DNA of 64,000 bases from Bombyx mori (taxonomy: Eukaryota; Arthropoda; Insecta; Lepidoptera; Bombycidae). Below, in pieces: positions 63,899 to 64,000 of this stretch. A program made the position numbers and the translations under genes. The notes beneath the pieces are model-generated. The model worked only from the letters and a program-made list of their open reading frames with translations, searched no databases and was not told where the DNA came from. Position 1 is the stretch's first letter. The number at the start of each line of letters is the position of its first letter. The DNA is taken from positions 2,804,001-2,868,000 of the forward strand of contig NC_085131.1 of assembly GCF_030269925.1 (NCBI RefSeq). The letters run 5' to 3'.

Positions 63899-64000
63899 TC
63901 TATATATAAAAATGAATTACTGTTCGTTAGTCTCGCTAAAACTCGAGAACGGCTGGACCGATTTGGTTTTGGTTTTGGTCTTAAATTATTTGTGGAAGTC
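63899..64000 (+). mobile_element. 5' end of a Helitron-like element (family H2), cut by the window
   Basis: TCTATATATAAAAATGAATT after A, then TTCGTTAGTCTCGCTAAAAC and CGAGAACGGCTGGACCG, as in 37246-37538. It runs off the right edge. Confidence 0.75.

Overview
The window is lepidopteran genomic DNA, almost certainly from a silkworm (Bombyx). It carries about twenty full or partial copies of a tRNA-headed SINE that I recognise as Bm1, several other tRNA-derived SINEs, tails of several non-LTR retrotransposons, mariner transposons and Helitron-like elements. There is no bacterial gene organisation. Only one host coding sequence can be supported: the last exon of a zinc carboxypeptidase at the left edge (134-408). 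The remaining ~63 kb is gene-poor, AT-rich DNA filled with nested transposable elements. I recognise no other host protein among its short open frames.

Layout. 1-0.43 kb: carboxypeptidase terminal exon with a poly(A) signal. 1.05-2.6 kb: a GC-rich foldback-like repeat and a ~172-bp tandem satellite. 4.87-5.35 kb: a solo LTR with an expanded CAGT-type repeat. 5.7-13.5 kb: scattered Bm1 copies, one Helitron-like element and non-LTR retrotransposon tails. 13.5-25.2 kb: the core of the window. Two young Ty3/gypsy-type LTR elements (13547-18201 and 21410-25214) have different LTRs but share about 1.4 kb of 5' internal sequence. That shared block contains a Bm1 SINE, which itself carries an antisense fragment of an R1-clade LINE. 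The second element sits inside a tRNA-derived SINE and has a 4-bp target duplication. 25.4-31.4 kb: a LINE 3' end with a target duplication, a decayed mariner interrupted by a small poly(A) retroposon, more Bm1, and LINE tails. 34.8-37.5 kb: a Bm1-in-Bm1 nest, SINEs and a Helitron-like element. 38.0-39.3 kb: a full-length 1287-bp mariner with a single in-frame stop. 39.5-64 kb: Helitron-like elements, Bm1 copies, an unclassified high-copy repeat, a MITE inside a LINE tail, a candidate old solo LTR and microsatellites.

How the parts relate: this is a record of successive insertions, not a pathway. Neither LTR element appears to encode a complete gag-pol. Each keeps gag, protease and integrase fragments in an abnormal order, and I see no reverse transcriptase, so both probably moved using proteins from other elements. 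Their LTR pairs are nearly identical, so they moved recently. The best candidate for something undescribed is this composite family: one SINE/LINE-bearing internal cassette mobilised under two different LTRs.
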